From positions 1-49,487 of IMG/VR virus record IMGVR_UViG_3300035183_000812: a stretch of DNA of 49,487 nt; one strand, 5' to 3'. This document shows positions 40,414 to 48,598 of this stretch, in pieces. Source of the stretch: a virus. The notes beneath the pieces were generated by a model that worked only from the letters and a program-made list of their open reading frames with translations, did no database searches and was not told the origin of the DNA. The position numbers were made by a program, and so were the translations under genes. Each line of letters starts with the position of its first letter. Position 1 is the stretch's first letter.

Positions 40414-40636
40414 CCATCTTCATAATCGCTTCCAGGGCAGACTGGTGCTTGAGCATCACCTCAGAGATCTCTCTCAGCACCTGCTCCTGCCTCTCGTAGG
40501 AGCCACGAATGGACTCCAGAAACTCCTGGTGACTTTTGAGCAGGATCCGCGACACGTGCCAGGCGAAGTACAGCAGCACCGCCGCAACCGCGGCTGGGAA
40601 GCCTAGCTGCGTGAATAGGTTGAAGACCTCTGGCAC
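40352..40636 (-). CDS. Membrane protein, 94 aa (holin-like)
   Basis: One N-terminal membrane segment (GFPAAVAAVLLYFAWHVSRI) is followed by a charged coiled helix (HQEFLESIRGSYERQEQVLR). Small proteins of this topology with Asn-out, single-span layout occur as phage holins. It is the last gene of the leftward structural arm and overlaps the ParB-like gene's 3' end by 62 bp on the opposite strand. Confidence 0.7.
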   Translation of the reverse strand: MPEVFNLFTQLGFPAAVAAVLLYFAWHVSRILLKSHQEFLESIRGSYERQEQVLREISEVMLKHQSALEAIMKMVTRCSERELVAPHPRPRSST

Positions 40637-40640
40637 GGTG

Positions 40641-40793
40641 TCACGGCTTTCCTGATCTGGCGGCCTCGAATACCCTGGCCACCTTTCCGCGATTCTTGGC
40701 CTTGCTCAGGTACGCGCGCCTGTAGGCAGTGAGGGCGCGCCAGCCTCGATGCACCCTGCCCTTCCAGATTCCCTTGTAAGGACGGCCAGGCAT
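40641..40793 (-). CDS. Small basic protein, 50 aa
   Basis: Minus-strand ATG at 40793-40791 shares one base with the stop of the upstream 121-residue gene. The product is very basic (RPYKGIWKGRVHRGWRALTA; YLSKAKNRGKVAR). The frame extends far upstream only because it is open within neighbouring genes. The tight spacing on both sides supports a real gene. The function is unknown. Confidence 0.6.
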   Translation of the reverse strand: MPGRPYKGIWKGRVHRGWRALTAYRRAYLSKAKNRGKVARVFEAARSGKP

Positions 40794-41158
40794 TAGCAGT
40801 CGTTGCCCATGTGAAACGTGCCAGTAATACTCGCGGCTGCCGAACTGGTGACCCTCAGCGTGGCGTTGGCCTGAGTGGACCGGTAGCCGATGTCGCCAAG
40901 GCTGAAGGTGTACGGCGTGTTCGCGGCAAGCACTGGCGTGCGGTAGACGGTCTTCGTTGTCGTGCCGACTTCCTCCAACAGGAGGCTGGCGCCGGCACTG
41001 GCGGAGACGCTGAAGGCAAGCAGGTTGAACTTCTTCCCGGACGAGGGCGTGTAGACGGTCGCGCCACTGCCGACGGCCAGGCCGTTCACATCCGCGAACT
41101 TGACCGGAGCCGCCGCAATGTTGCCACCAGGGAACGCCCGATAAACAGAACCAGGCAT
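40793..41158 (-). CDS. Putative virion protein (beta-rich), 121 aa
   Basis: The sequence alternates small and hydrophobic residues (FNLLAFSVSASAGASLLLEE), typical of phage decoration or fibre beta-sandwiches. It directly follows the major capsid gene, sharing ATGA with its stop. It could be a capsid decoration or head fibre subunit. The assignment rests on composition and position. Confidence 0.7.
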   Translation of the reverse strand: MPGSVYRAFPGGNIAAAPVKFADVNGLAVGSGATVYTPSSGKKFNLLAFSVSASAGASLLLEEVGTTTKTVYRTPVLAANTPYTFSLGDIGYRSTQANATLRVTSSAAASITGTFHMGNDC

Positions 41159-42279
41159 CAGAACACCACTGTTGCGAAGGCGATGGACTTTGGAACGTAC
41201 AGGGCTGGGATGCAGTTATCCACGGCCAGGAGTTCCCAGCCGGCGGGCTGCACCGTGCGTTGCGACCAGGCGGCGAAGCCGTATCGCTCCGAGCCAGGGT
41301 CGTTGAAGTTCTCGACCACGACCTCGGACCCCTCGTGCATCTCGTAGAGGTCTGGGCTGGGGTTGGGCAGGAAGATGGCGGCGTTGTCGGGGATGATCTT
41401 GGTGAATACCCCGTCAACATTCAGCCCGGCGTCGTAGACATGGAACCGGAGCCACGGCAGGCCGCGGAACACCACTTCATGCCCAGTGTCCGGGACCCCT
41501 TCTGGGTTGGCGTACGGCGAAGGTCCCCATGCCGCCCAGACTGTATTGGCCATGCCAGCGGCATTGATCAGGCCAGTGTTCTCCATCAGCATCTTGAGCA
41601 CGACGCTGGTGATCCACACATGCTCCAGCGGGTACCCATGCTGTTCCTCGAACGCGGCCCGGACCTTCAAGCAGTGCCCGATCACGTCGGCGGACGGGTC
41701 GGACCACGGCTTGTCGATGATCGGCCCCGTGCCGAGCATATCGAGCTGGCCCTTGTTGCTGGCGGGAACCTTGAAGTCCACCTGCAGCTGCCCGCCAGAA
41801 TCGACCGGGATCCAGTTATCGCCAGACTGCTTCAGCTGGAACCCGCCTCGGAACATGCGGGAAACCATGAACTCACGCATGTTCTTGAATCGCTGCGCCA
41901 GAATGAACTGCTGCCGAGTGACGTACTGCTGCCCATTCGCGTCCACGGTGCCCCACTGGGTTCCCAGCGGGCGCAGGCGGAAGATGCGCTCTTGCAGGAG
42001 CGTGACTTTCTCGTGCGACCTGTAGATCGTCGAGCTGACATGGCCGATCGGCTGCCTGGCCACGGTGGCGGGGCCAGTTCCAGGCGCGCGACCCTGGGCC
42101 AGGTTGCGCGTGTGATCGAAGATGTCCCAGCCGGTATGGTGCCCGCCCGGCCTGGCCACATTTGGACCACCCATGTACATGCCGGTCCATTGCTGCAGCC
42201 GCTCGTTCGGGACCTTGATCCGCGAGATCGCGCGGGTGACGACTGGCGCGAGAAGTAGCTGTTCGAGTGTTACTGACAT
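41158..42279 (-). CDS. Major capsid protein (lambda gpE-like, HK97 fold), 373 aa
   Basis: The protein has the features of the capsid E family: an N-terminal helix before an extended E-loop region (DHTRNLAQGRAPGTGPATVA), a core helix with QFILAQRFKNMREFMVSRM, an A-domain segment and a C-terminal strand region (GFAAWSQRTVQPAGWELLAV) typical of gpE relatives. Protease/scaffold and decoration genes lie immediately upstream in the same order as in lambda-like head operons. Confidence 0.85.
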   Translation of the reverse strand: MSVTLEQLLLAPVVTRAISRIKVPNERLQQWTGMYMGGPNVARPGGHHTGWDIFDHTRNLAQGRAPGTGPATVARQPIGHVSSTIYRSHEKVTLLQERIFRLRPLGTQWGTVDANGQQYVTRQQFILAQRFKNMREFMVSRMFRGGFQLKQSGDNWIPVDSGGQLQVDFKVPASNKGQLDMLGTGPIIDKPWSDPSADVIGHCLKVRAAFEEQHGYPLEHVWITSVVLKMLMENTGLINAAGMANTVWAAWGPSPYANPEGVPDTGHEVVFRGLPWLRFHVYDAGLNVDGVFTKIIPDNAAIFLPNPSPDLYEMHEGSEVVVENFNDPGSERYGFAAWSQRTVQPAGWELLAVDNCIPALYVPKSIAFATVVF

Positions 42280-42282
42280 GGC

Positions 42283-43104
42283 TTATGACGTGATGGCTAC
42301 GGTCTGTCCTGGCCAGAGGCGCGGGAAGATGAGGGAGAGACTTGCGGTCTGCACAACCTCGAAGAACGCGCCAATCTTGTTGGAAGCAGCCGCCATCGAC
42401 ACGGTGTCGGCGGCGGCATCGTTGTCAACCACCAGGGTATCCGAGGGGTTCGCGGAAATCGTGATGTTCTGGTTGGCAACGATGTAGAATCCCACGCGAT
42501 ACCCACGCCGAGGCATTGGGAGCGTGAAGGTCACGGCGCCAGTGGCACCCTCGTTGGTGAACAAGGTGCCATGATCCGTCGCGTCCAGGGTATAGTTGGC
42601 GGTCTTCGGCACCACGCGCAGCCATCCGCCCATGCCGCCCTGGAAGTTCGTGTCCAGAACGAATCGCCCGTTCTGGGTCAGCTGGTTGCGAACCTCGAAC
42701 TCAAGCGCATTTCCGGCCAGGCCAGCGTTGACCGAGCCTGGCACGATGATGGCGCTCTCCTTCAGGCATCCGGCCACCATCGCATAGCCGAACCAGCGGT
42801 TGGCGTCGGCGCCGGCAGCTTGAGTCTGGACCTCGTAGAGCAGCACTCCAGCGATGTGCTCGGAGCCGTCTGTGGCCGTCGGGTTCCATTGCCGCCACAT
42901 TCCCGTGGCGGTCACCCGGCCAAGCAGCAGCCCTGGACGCAGGATAGTCGGCTTGCCGTTGCCAGTGTCGCGCGCCGAGCCGTCCAGGAAGACGGGCACG
43001 ACCAGGGGCTGGTGCACGAAGCCGCCCCACCAAATCTGGCCTTCCGTGTTTTCCAGCGCCTCTGTTTGGCCCGGAACACGCCAAGCATGATCAAACTGGA
43101 GCAT
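42283..43104 (-). CDS. Head decoration protein (gpD-like) with C-terminal extension, 273 aa
   Basis: The N-terminal 150 residues resemble the gpD family (ILRPGLLLGRVTATGMW ... DGSEHIAGVLL). A C-terminal 120-residue beta-rich extension (AVTFTLPMPRRGYRVGFYIV) resembles phage fibre folds. It sits directly upstream of the major capsid gene, 3 bp apart. It probably stabilises the capsid trimers, with the extension displayed outside. The extended length is unusual for a gpD protein. Confidence 0.75.
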   Translation of the reverse strand: MLQFDHAWRVPGQTEALENTEGQIWWGGFVHQPLVVPVFLDGSARDTGNGKPTILRPGLLLGRVTATGMWRQWNPTATDGSEHIAGVLLYEVQTQAAGADANRWFGYAMVAGCLKESAIIVPGSVNAGLAGNALEFEVRNQLTQNGRFVLDTNFQGGMGGWLRVVPKTANYTLDATDHGTLFTNEGATGAVTFTLPMPRRGYRVGFYIVANQNITISANPSDTLVVDNDAAADTVSMAAASNKIGAFFEVVQTASLSLIFPRLWPGQTVAITS

Positions 43105-43107
43105 CTG

Positions 43108-44265
43108 TTACTTCTTCCTGTTGTTGTTCATTACCGCGTAGCCGGCCGCGCTGAACTGCTGTTCAATGAGCCTGTCGATCTGTTCATCGTCCAGGTCGTC
43201 GTAGACTCCAGCGTCTGGCGGCTCGCCGGCGGCATCGACAGTTGATGCCTTGAATCCGCTGTGGAGAATGCGGGGTACCGGAATTGCCTCCAGCGCGGCG
43301 ATCAGCGATTCAAGTGTGCTGGGTTCCGGGTTGCCGTCCTTATCAAGCGAGAGCTTGAATCCGCCGAGAAGCGGGTCGATGTGCTTCTTGCGGTATTCGG
43401 CGGTCAGCCTGCCGGTCTTTTCCAGGGCCTTCAGCCGATTTTCGATGTTTTGCTTCGCGAGAGCGTTGGCGTAGAGTTCGTAGCTGTTGCTCATAACGAC
43501 TGGGGACGGCTCTTGCCGTATATCCATTCCGATTGTCCTGCGCGCGGAGAGCGCGGCACGAGCGGCCACGTTGATCCGCTCGATGAAGTTCATGGGGTTC
43601 GTGTCGGGCGGCAGGTCAAGGCCAAGGGCGCGCAGGTTGCGCATTGCCTCCAGCAGGCCCATCATCATCTGTTCGGGCGTCTGCACCGGCATCATCATGG
43701 CAGCCTGGTTTGGATCGACCGACGGCACAATGGCGTTGTCGGAAGTTGCGCCAGGCGGCGGAGCCTGCATCAGCAGGCTGCAAACCATGCCGGCCGCATC
43801 CTTGATCTGCTCGAAGTTTTCCTGGCCCGGCACCACCGGCGAGGTGCAAAGGGCGATATGTACCGGCGCCTCCTTGTATGTCTTGCCTGTGCCGTCGGTC
43901 CAATTTTCCAGAACCATCGGGCTGACTTCCACGACGGTCGTGCCGATCTTATCAGCGTCAGGATGCCCGTCTGGCACTTCGAGCTGACCATACAGGTCGC
44001 CAGTCTTGGGGTCGATCCAGAGGTCGTTCCAGAACCCAGCGTTGAGCCTGGGATCCGAGAACTCGGGCCGCTGCTCGTTGCTGGCCAGCAGCCCCTTGTG
44101 CCCCCACGGAGCTGGCACCCTGACGCCAGCCTCCCGCATTTTCTTGAAAGAATCCACCCAGAGGGCGATGCGGTCGAGCGATATATCCTCGGCCCGCCTC
44201 TTGCCGTCCAAGCCCACGACGTGATAAGTGCCCGGGCGAAGGATTTGTTTCTTGAACTGTGGCAT
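43108..44265 (-). CDS. Prohead protease/scaffold (Mu gpI-like), 385 aa
   Basis: The N-terminal 150 residues show the Mu protein I-type pattern (ISLDRIALWVDSFKKMREAG, PWGHKG with a candidate catalytic His, TTVVEVSPMVLENWTDG and an LCTSPVVPGQ end). The C-terminal half is helical and Met/Pro-rich, as expected of a scaffold fused to its protease. It lies between terminase and capsid genes, the standard place. Active-site residues were not individually confirmed. Confidence 0.8.
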   Translation of the reverse strand: MPQFKKQILRPGTYHVVGLDGKRRAEDISLDRIALWVDSFKKMREAGVRVPAPWGHKGLLASNEQRPEFSDPRLNAGFWNDLWIDPKTGDLYGQLEVPDGHPDADKIGTTVVEVSPMVLENWTDGTGKTYKEAPVHIALCTSPVVPGQENFEQIKDAAGMVCSLLMQAPPPGATSDNAIVPSVDPNQAAMMMPVQTPEQMMMGLLEAMRNLRALGLDLPPDTNPMNFIERINVAARAALSARRTIGMDIRQEPSPVVMSNSYELYANALAKQNIENRLKALEKTGRLTAEYRKKHIDPLLGGFKLSLDKDGNPEPSTLESLIAALEAIPVPRILHSGFKASTVDAAGEPPDAGVYDDLDDEQIDRLIEQQFSAAGYAVMNNNRKK

Positions 44266-44286
44266 GAGTAAATGTATGCCCGATAA

Positions 44287-45852
44287 TCAAAAAACCGTCA
44301 ACATTGGATCTGCGGTCGTAACCTGGTACACATCCACATGCCCGCCAAGTTCGCTGGAACTCAGGGTTCGCTCGCTGCCTGCGGCCTGCTCAGTGACCCA
44401 GCGAGAGGCGTAGGCGAGCACGTCCACCTGGTCCGACTGCTCCTGGGGGTGCCCAGTCCAGGAGAACAGCTCTGACTCCCAGGGGCCGAGCCACTTGGCG
44501 CACTTGGGGATGTGCCGGTCGCCGTCGTGTGGGAAGTAGATCTTGCCTTGTTCCATGCGCAGGGTGGCGTCCGTGGCACGAACCAGTTTGTCGTGCGACT
44601 GCGTGCGCACGGCCCTGACTGGCAGGCCCATGCGCATCGCCGACTGGAAGACGCCGATCCCCAGCCCGTTGGCCTCGATGCCGATGAACTCAAGGCCCTC
44701 GCCCACGTGATCAGCGGTGCATTTCCTGAGTGCGTAGAGTACGTCTGGAACCTCTGCGCGGATGCGGTACACATCCCACAGCAGCATGTCATACGCAGGC
44801 GTGACGTAGAAGACGCCGATCACGGTCCAGGAGGGCATTCTGCGCCATATCACATTGTCGCCTGGACCCTCGCGCACCGAGGCGGCGGGGTCGCAGAAGG
44901 CCACCAGGCGGCAGGAGCCTCGGTGAAACGAGGCGACCTCGTTCCCGTTTTTGTCGCGGAGCACGAGGTAGGCGCCGCGTGTATCGTAGCGGCGTAGCCA
45001 TTGGCGCAGGAAGCGCCCCTTGCTGGAGGCATCCCAATCCCCCTTCAGGTACTGGTCCCTGGTGACTGGGTCGAGCTCCACCAGGGATTTCTTGTAGTCC
45101 TCGATGTCCAGGAACGGGTTGTCGCTGGGCAGGGCTGGCACGTAGGGCCGTTTCGGGTGCATGCCACGGTAGACGACCCTGCCGTCCGGCATCTCAACCC
45201 GCTTGATGCGGAACCGGCGCTTGACCCAGTAGTGCCCAAGGCCGCCAGGGTTCGACGCCGCGCGGACCCGCAATGGCACGCGCTGGAGGCCGGCATACTC
45301 CTTGCAGTCGCGGCAGTTGGGGTCGGGATCCTTGGTGTGCCTGTAGCACTGCGTGCGGCGGAGGCGGGAGAACAGGTAGAGGTAGTCTTCCTCGAAGAAC
45401 TGCGTCAGCTCATCGAACCCGATGAACTGGAAGTGCGCCGACTGGTAGCGGAACTTGTCGAGGCCCTCGGAGTGCGAGCCAGTGTCGAGGTAACCGAAGT
45501 GGAGAGTGGCGCCAGACGGGAAGATCCACTTGTGTTCGCCAGGAATCCACTTGGCATCGGTTGAGTCGAGCCAGTCGTGCGACCGGTCAATCAGGGAGCC
45601 GCGCAGCTTCAGGTCCGTCAGCTTGCGCCGGAACAGGATCGCGGAGTACTGCGGCACATCCACGTACTGGAGGGCCGACATCAGCAGCCAGTCGGACTTC
45701 CCGCCACCGGCCGCACCTCCGTAGAACACCTCGCGGTGCGGCAGCATCATGGCCGCGAGCTGCTTCGATGTCGGCACGTGCGGGATGTATTTTGTCAGGC
45801 GCGGGTAGAGCTTCTTCAGCAGCGCCGCGTCATTGTCCAGTAATACTCCCAC
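44287..45852 (-). CDS. terL: Terminase large subunit, 521 aa
   Basis: The ATPase domain has Walker A GGAAGGGKSD at 45-54, Walker B FIGFDE at 143-148 and the coupling motif ASNPGG at 199-204. The RNase H-like nuclease domain shows acidic residues Asp321 (FCDPAAS), Glu393 (FIGIEANG) and Asp477 (DQVDVLAY). It cuts concatemeric DNA and drives it through the portal. An inserted cysteine cluster (YRHTKDPDPNCRDCKEY, about 170-186) may be a small metal site. It overlaps the upstream gene by 23 bp. Confidence 0.95.
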   Translation of the reverse strand: MGVLLDNDAALLKKLYPRLTKYIPHVPTSKQLAAMMLPHREVFYGGAAGGGKSDWLLMSALQYVDVPQYSAILFRRKLTDLKLRGSLIDRSHDWLDSTDAKWIPGEHKWIFPSGATLHFGYLDTGSHSEGLDKFRYQSAHFQFIGFDELTQFFEEDYLYLFSRLRRTQCYRHTKDPDPNCRDCKEYAGLQRVPLRVRAASNPGGLGHYWVKRRFRIKRVEMPDGRVVYRGMHPKRPYVPALPSDNPFLDIEDYKKSLVELDPVTRDQYLKGDWDASSKGRFLRQWLRRYDTRGAYLVLRDKNGNEVASFHRGSCRLVAFCDPAASVREGPGDNVIWRRMPSWTVIGVFYVTPAYDMLLWDVYRIRAEVPDVLYALRKCTADHVGEGLEFIGIEANGLGIGVFQSAMRMGLPVRAVRTQSHDKLVRATDATLRMEQGKIYFPHDGDRHIPKCAKWLGPWESELFSWTGHPQEQSDQVDVLAYASRWVTEQAAGSERTLSSSELGGHVDVYQVTTADPMLTVF

Positions 45853-46411
45853 CTGTCAGCTCCTCAAGAGTGAACATCGCGGACGTGCGCCGAGCTCCGT
45901 AGAAATAGCTGCGCATCAATGCCACCGCGTCGGGAAGCTCGCTCGTCGGCTCGTCAGAAAGTATCCAACTTGGCGATGTGAAGCTTGCTGACGCATCCGT
46001 GCGACTCCAGCGCAACGGCTCGACGAATATGTACGGGTTGTTGGGGGCTATGGATGCCAGCAGGCGGTTGGCTCGCTCGACAACCTTGACGCTCTGGTGA
46101 AGCAGTTTGATGCAGTTTCGGCTCATTATCTCCAGGCCGCTCGTGTAGTCGAACACAAGCGCTTCCGGCCTCATGTCGATAGGCACGTCCCTGCATCGCG
46201 CGCCAGCGATGACGGTGATGCTATAGATTTCGTCGAGGACATGGTATCCCTCTGTGTATTCCGTTGGACCAGACCACGAGTCTGGCGACACCAGCAGAAA
46301 ACGGTCCGGAAGATTCGCATAGGCACGGTTGGGTGCAACGAGGGCCCGGACCTCGATGCCAGTGTTTTCGGAGAGTTCCTCGATCACTGCGGCCAGAAGC
46401 GCGGAGATCAT
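45830..46411 (-). CDS. Hypothetical head-tail or tail-completion protein, 193 aa
   Basis: Alpha/beta: an N-terminal helix (SALLAAVIEELSENTGIEVR) followed by strands (YSITVIAGARCRDVPIDMRP) and two helices, similar in outline to tail-terminator proteins. It is linked by ATGA overlap to the Mu-gpG-like gene upstream and overlaps terL downstream. The function is inferred from order only. Confidence 0.65.
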   Translation of the reverse strand: MISALLAAVIEELSENTGIEVRALVAPNRAYANLPDRFLLVSPDSWSGPTEYTEGYHVLDEIYSITVIAGARCRDVPIDMRPEALVFDYTSGLEIMSRNCIKLLHQSVKVVERANRLLASIAPNNPYIFVEPLRWSRTDASASFTSPSWILSDEPTSELPDAVALMRSYFYGARRTSAMFTLEELTGGSITGQ

Positions 46412-47781
46412 GTCGGCGAGCCTTCCGGTGCATCCTCCAGGCCGACAACACCAGTAATGTTCACGCGGCTGGCTTGCAGGAGTCGTGTTACAGCGGTTGA
46501 AAGCAACCTCTGCAGGTCAGCCGGCCACAGCCTTCTCTTCGGCCTGGGGCCTCGCCGCCCAGGCTCCTGTTCCACCGACGGGCCAAGGTGATGATATACC
46601 GCATATGGCACTTCGATGATTGTACTAGTGTCGCCCTTGCCGACCTCCACTCTGTCAACAACACGCACGCCCACTGTCACTTCAGCTCTAATCGGCGATT
46701 CTTCGGTAGACGGGTACACTGTGACATCGCAAATATGGCCAGGGCGTCTGTGCTGTTTGTCCTCGGCGGGGCCGCGTCCGCTGCGCCGATCGATGATATA
46801 TTGGGTTTGGCCAGCTTCATTTCTTCCCACCGCGCCTGGCAGCAGCGAGTTATAGATCGCGCCGCTGTCTATCATCATCAGCACCATGCTCGATTCAAGG
46901 GCCCCGTGCTCCCTAAGCCTGTGCCTGGTGAGGAACGACTCGCCTATCAATGCTCTCATTATGGCCGATCTCAGAATCGCGTCCTTCTCGTCTCGCGTCT
47001 TCCCCTCCATTGCCTCTATCGCATCATAGTCGACGTACGCCAGCCTTTCGGCGCGCCTGATCACCGACCTCCACGCTTTTCTGGCGGCGCGTGCCGCGGC
47101 GCTCCTGCGGGCCGAAGCAAAAGTGGCCCCTTCTTTGGCGCGTTCCGCTTGCAAGAATCCAGGGTAAGCCCTGGCATAGACTTTCTTCCAGAATCTGCGC
47201 AGGGTCGGCGGCAGCGATGCTCGCCTTACTCGCTTGATCGGCACACCAGTGAGACGGGCAACGCGGCGCCTAGCCATGAACGAGGCGTGAAGGGAACGCA
47301 AGAACTCTTGCAGATCTCCGGCCGGCGCATCCCCCCACTGATGTGTGTAGCGAGGCATTGGGTTGGATGGCGGAGCGCCATACACCTCTTGCCGCCACTG
47401 AGCCTGTATGTCCTCTTTGGCGCCGGCGATGTGGCCGGCGCGGGTCCAGTGCCATAGCCTTTCCACTAGATGTGGATCCGACTTCGGTCTTCGTGTTCTC
47501 TTTCTTTCAAGCAGATTTATGTAGCTAGTATGCGCCTTGCGCCAAAGCCTTGCCCTGCGGCGGCGGTGTTCGGCCAGCAGCTTTCTGTAGATTGTCAGCC
47601 GGCTTAGCGGAGGCCAGGCCTCGTCATTGAAGCCGGCGGGTGGCCGCCCGCCGGACATAGCTTTATGTATGTAGATCTCGGAGATCACCTTGAAGAGGTA
47701 TTGGGCCAGCTTAGCAGGGAAGCTCTCCAGGAACGGGTCCAGTTTCTGGGCGGGCATTGTGACTTTGATCTCGACAGGCAT
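46408..47781 (-). CDS. Putative virion morphogenesis protein (Mu gpG-like), 457 aa
   Basis: The start is ATG at 47781, inside the stop of the preceding gene; an open frame farther upstream is a shadow of that gene. A basic helical first half with an Arg-rich region is followed by a segment containing MIDSGAIYNSLLPG and YAVYHHLG, which recalls the TGxLxxS/HxxG pattern of phage virion morphogenesis proteins. It is longer than the usual family. Neck or head-tail joining is the likely role. Confidence 0.65.
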   Translation of the reverse strand: MPVEIKVTMPAQKLDPFLESFPAKLAQYLFKVISEIYIHKAMSGGRPPAGFNDEAWPPLSRLTIYRKLLAEHRRRRARLWRKAHTSYINLLERKRTRRPKSDPHLVERLWHWTRAGHIAGAKEDIQAQWRQEVYGAPPSNPMPRYTHQWGDAPAGDLQEFLRSLHASFMARRRVARLTGVPIKRVRRASLPPTLRRFWKKVYARAYPGFLQAERAKEGATFASARRSAAARAARKAWRSVIRRAERLAYVDYDAIEAMEGKTRDEKDAILRSAIMRALIGESFLTRHRLREHGALESSMVLMMIDSGAIYNSLLPGAVGRNEAGQTQYIIDRRSGRGPAEDKQHRRPGHICDVTVYPSTEESPIRAEVTVGVRVVDRVEVGKGDTSTIIEVPYAVYHHLGPSVEQEPGRRGPRPKRRLWPADLQRLLSTAVTRLLQASRVNITGVVGLEDAPEGSPT

Positions 47782-48272
47782 CAGATCAGCTCCATGCCCT
47801 GCACCGGGTCCTTGTGCTGCCGCGCCGACTCTCCGCCGGTGGATATGGTGGGCTGAACGCGCACTTTCTGGATGGAGAACCGGTCGTCCACGACCATGTT
47901 TGAGAGAGCGGGAGAGAGGTCTGCCTTCCAAGCAAGCCCAGGCACCTGCAGCTGGCCCAGCCGGATCATTTCCAGCCAATCCATCACCTGCCTGGCCCTG
48001 GCGTTGAAGAGCGAGGGGTTGCCGCGCCGGTGCGTGAGAAAATGCGCCGCCAGCCATGTCGCCTGGCGGCGAACCCACTTATTCGCCGCCATTTGCGCGC
48101 GATCATAGAAACGATCGAGGTACATGGCGACCGTTTCGGTGGCGTCATCAAGTATATCGGCCCACACGTTCGGGTCGATGCTCCCGGTCTTGGTATCCGA
48201 CAGGAAGCTCTTGACCGCGTGCAGGCCAAGCAGCCGCTCGACCTCAGCCTTGCTCGTGAACCAGTCTGGCAT
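47781..48272 (-). CDS. DUF1320-like (Mu gp36-type) head-tail connector, 163 aa
   Basis: The sequence WFTSKAEVERLLG, a later helix pair with DILDDATETVAMYLDRFYDR and WLAAHFLTHRR, and a short C-terminal tail fit the all-helical gp36-type connector that sits under the portal. The length is typical. It is one base-overlapped with the next gene and 3 bp from the previous one. Confidence 0.75.
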   Translation of the reverse strand: MPDWFTSKAEVERLLGLHAVKSFLSDTKTGSIDPNVWADILDDATETVAMYLDRFYDRAQMAANKWVRRQATWLAAHFLTHRRGNPSLFNARARQVMDWLEMIRLGQLQVPGLAWKADLSPALSNMVVDDRFSIQKVRVQPTISTGGESARQHKDPVQGMELI

Positions 48273-48275
48273 GGC

Positions 48276-48593
48276 TCATGCTCCGATCGTCGCCGCCCGC
48301 TCGCCGCTTTGCACGTATTTTACCCACGTGGCAGCCAGGTTGCCGGCTGGCTCATAGTACCTGATGACCACCTTGTACTCCGAGCCATCGACCAGGTTGA
48401 CGCTGAACGTGCCCTCGAAACGGCCAGGGATTCCGGTGTAATCCACTGTTTCTTCCGGCATCACTTCGACGCCTGTTGCAGCATCGAGAATCGATGCAGT
48501 AACTCTGCCATCCGTGACCTTGTTTGAGGGGTAGGCCAGGCGCAGATTGCTGACAGAGATGGAGATCCTGTTACCAGCCGACAGCTCAGGCAT
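48276..48593 (-). CDS. Hypothetical beta-sandwich protein, 105 aa
   Basis: Alternating strands (ISISVSNLRLAYPSNKVTDG; TFSVNLVDGSEYKVVIRYYE) suggest an immunoglobulin-like domain, common in phage adaptor and decoration proteins. It lies between the join-spanning gene and the connector gene in the leftward operon. The function is unknown. Confidence 0.7.
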   Translation of the reverse strand: MPELSAGNRISISVSNLRLAYPSNKVTDGRVTASILDAATGVEVMPEETVDYTGIPGRFEGTFSVNLVDGSEYKVVIRYYEPAGNLAATWVKYVQSGERAATIGA

Positions 48594-48598
48594 TTCCG

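Noticed and set aside
41260-44271. Two long plus-strand open frames opposite capsid and protease genes
   Set aside because: They are shadows of the major capsid, decoration and protease/scaffold genes on the minus strand.
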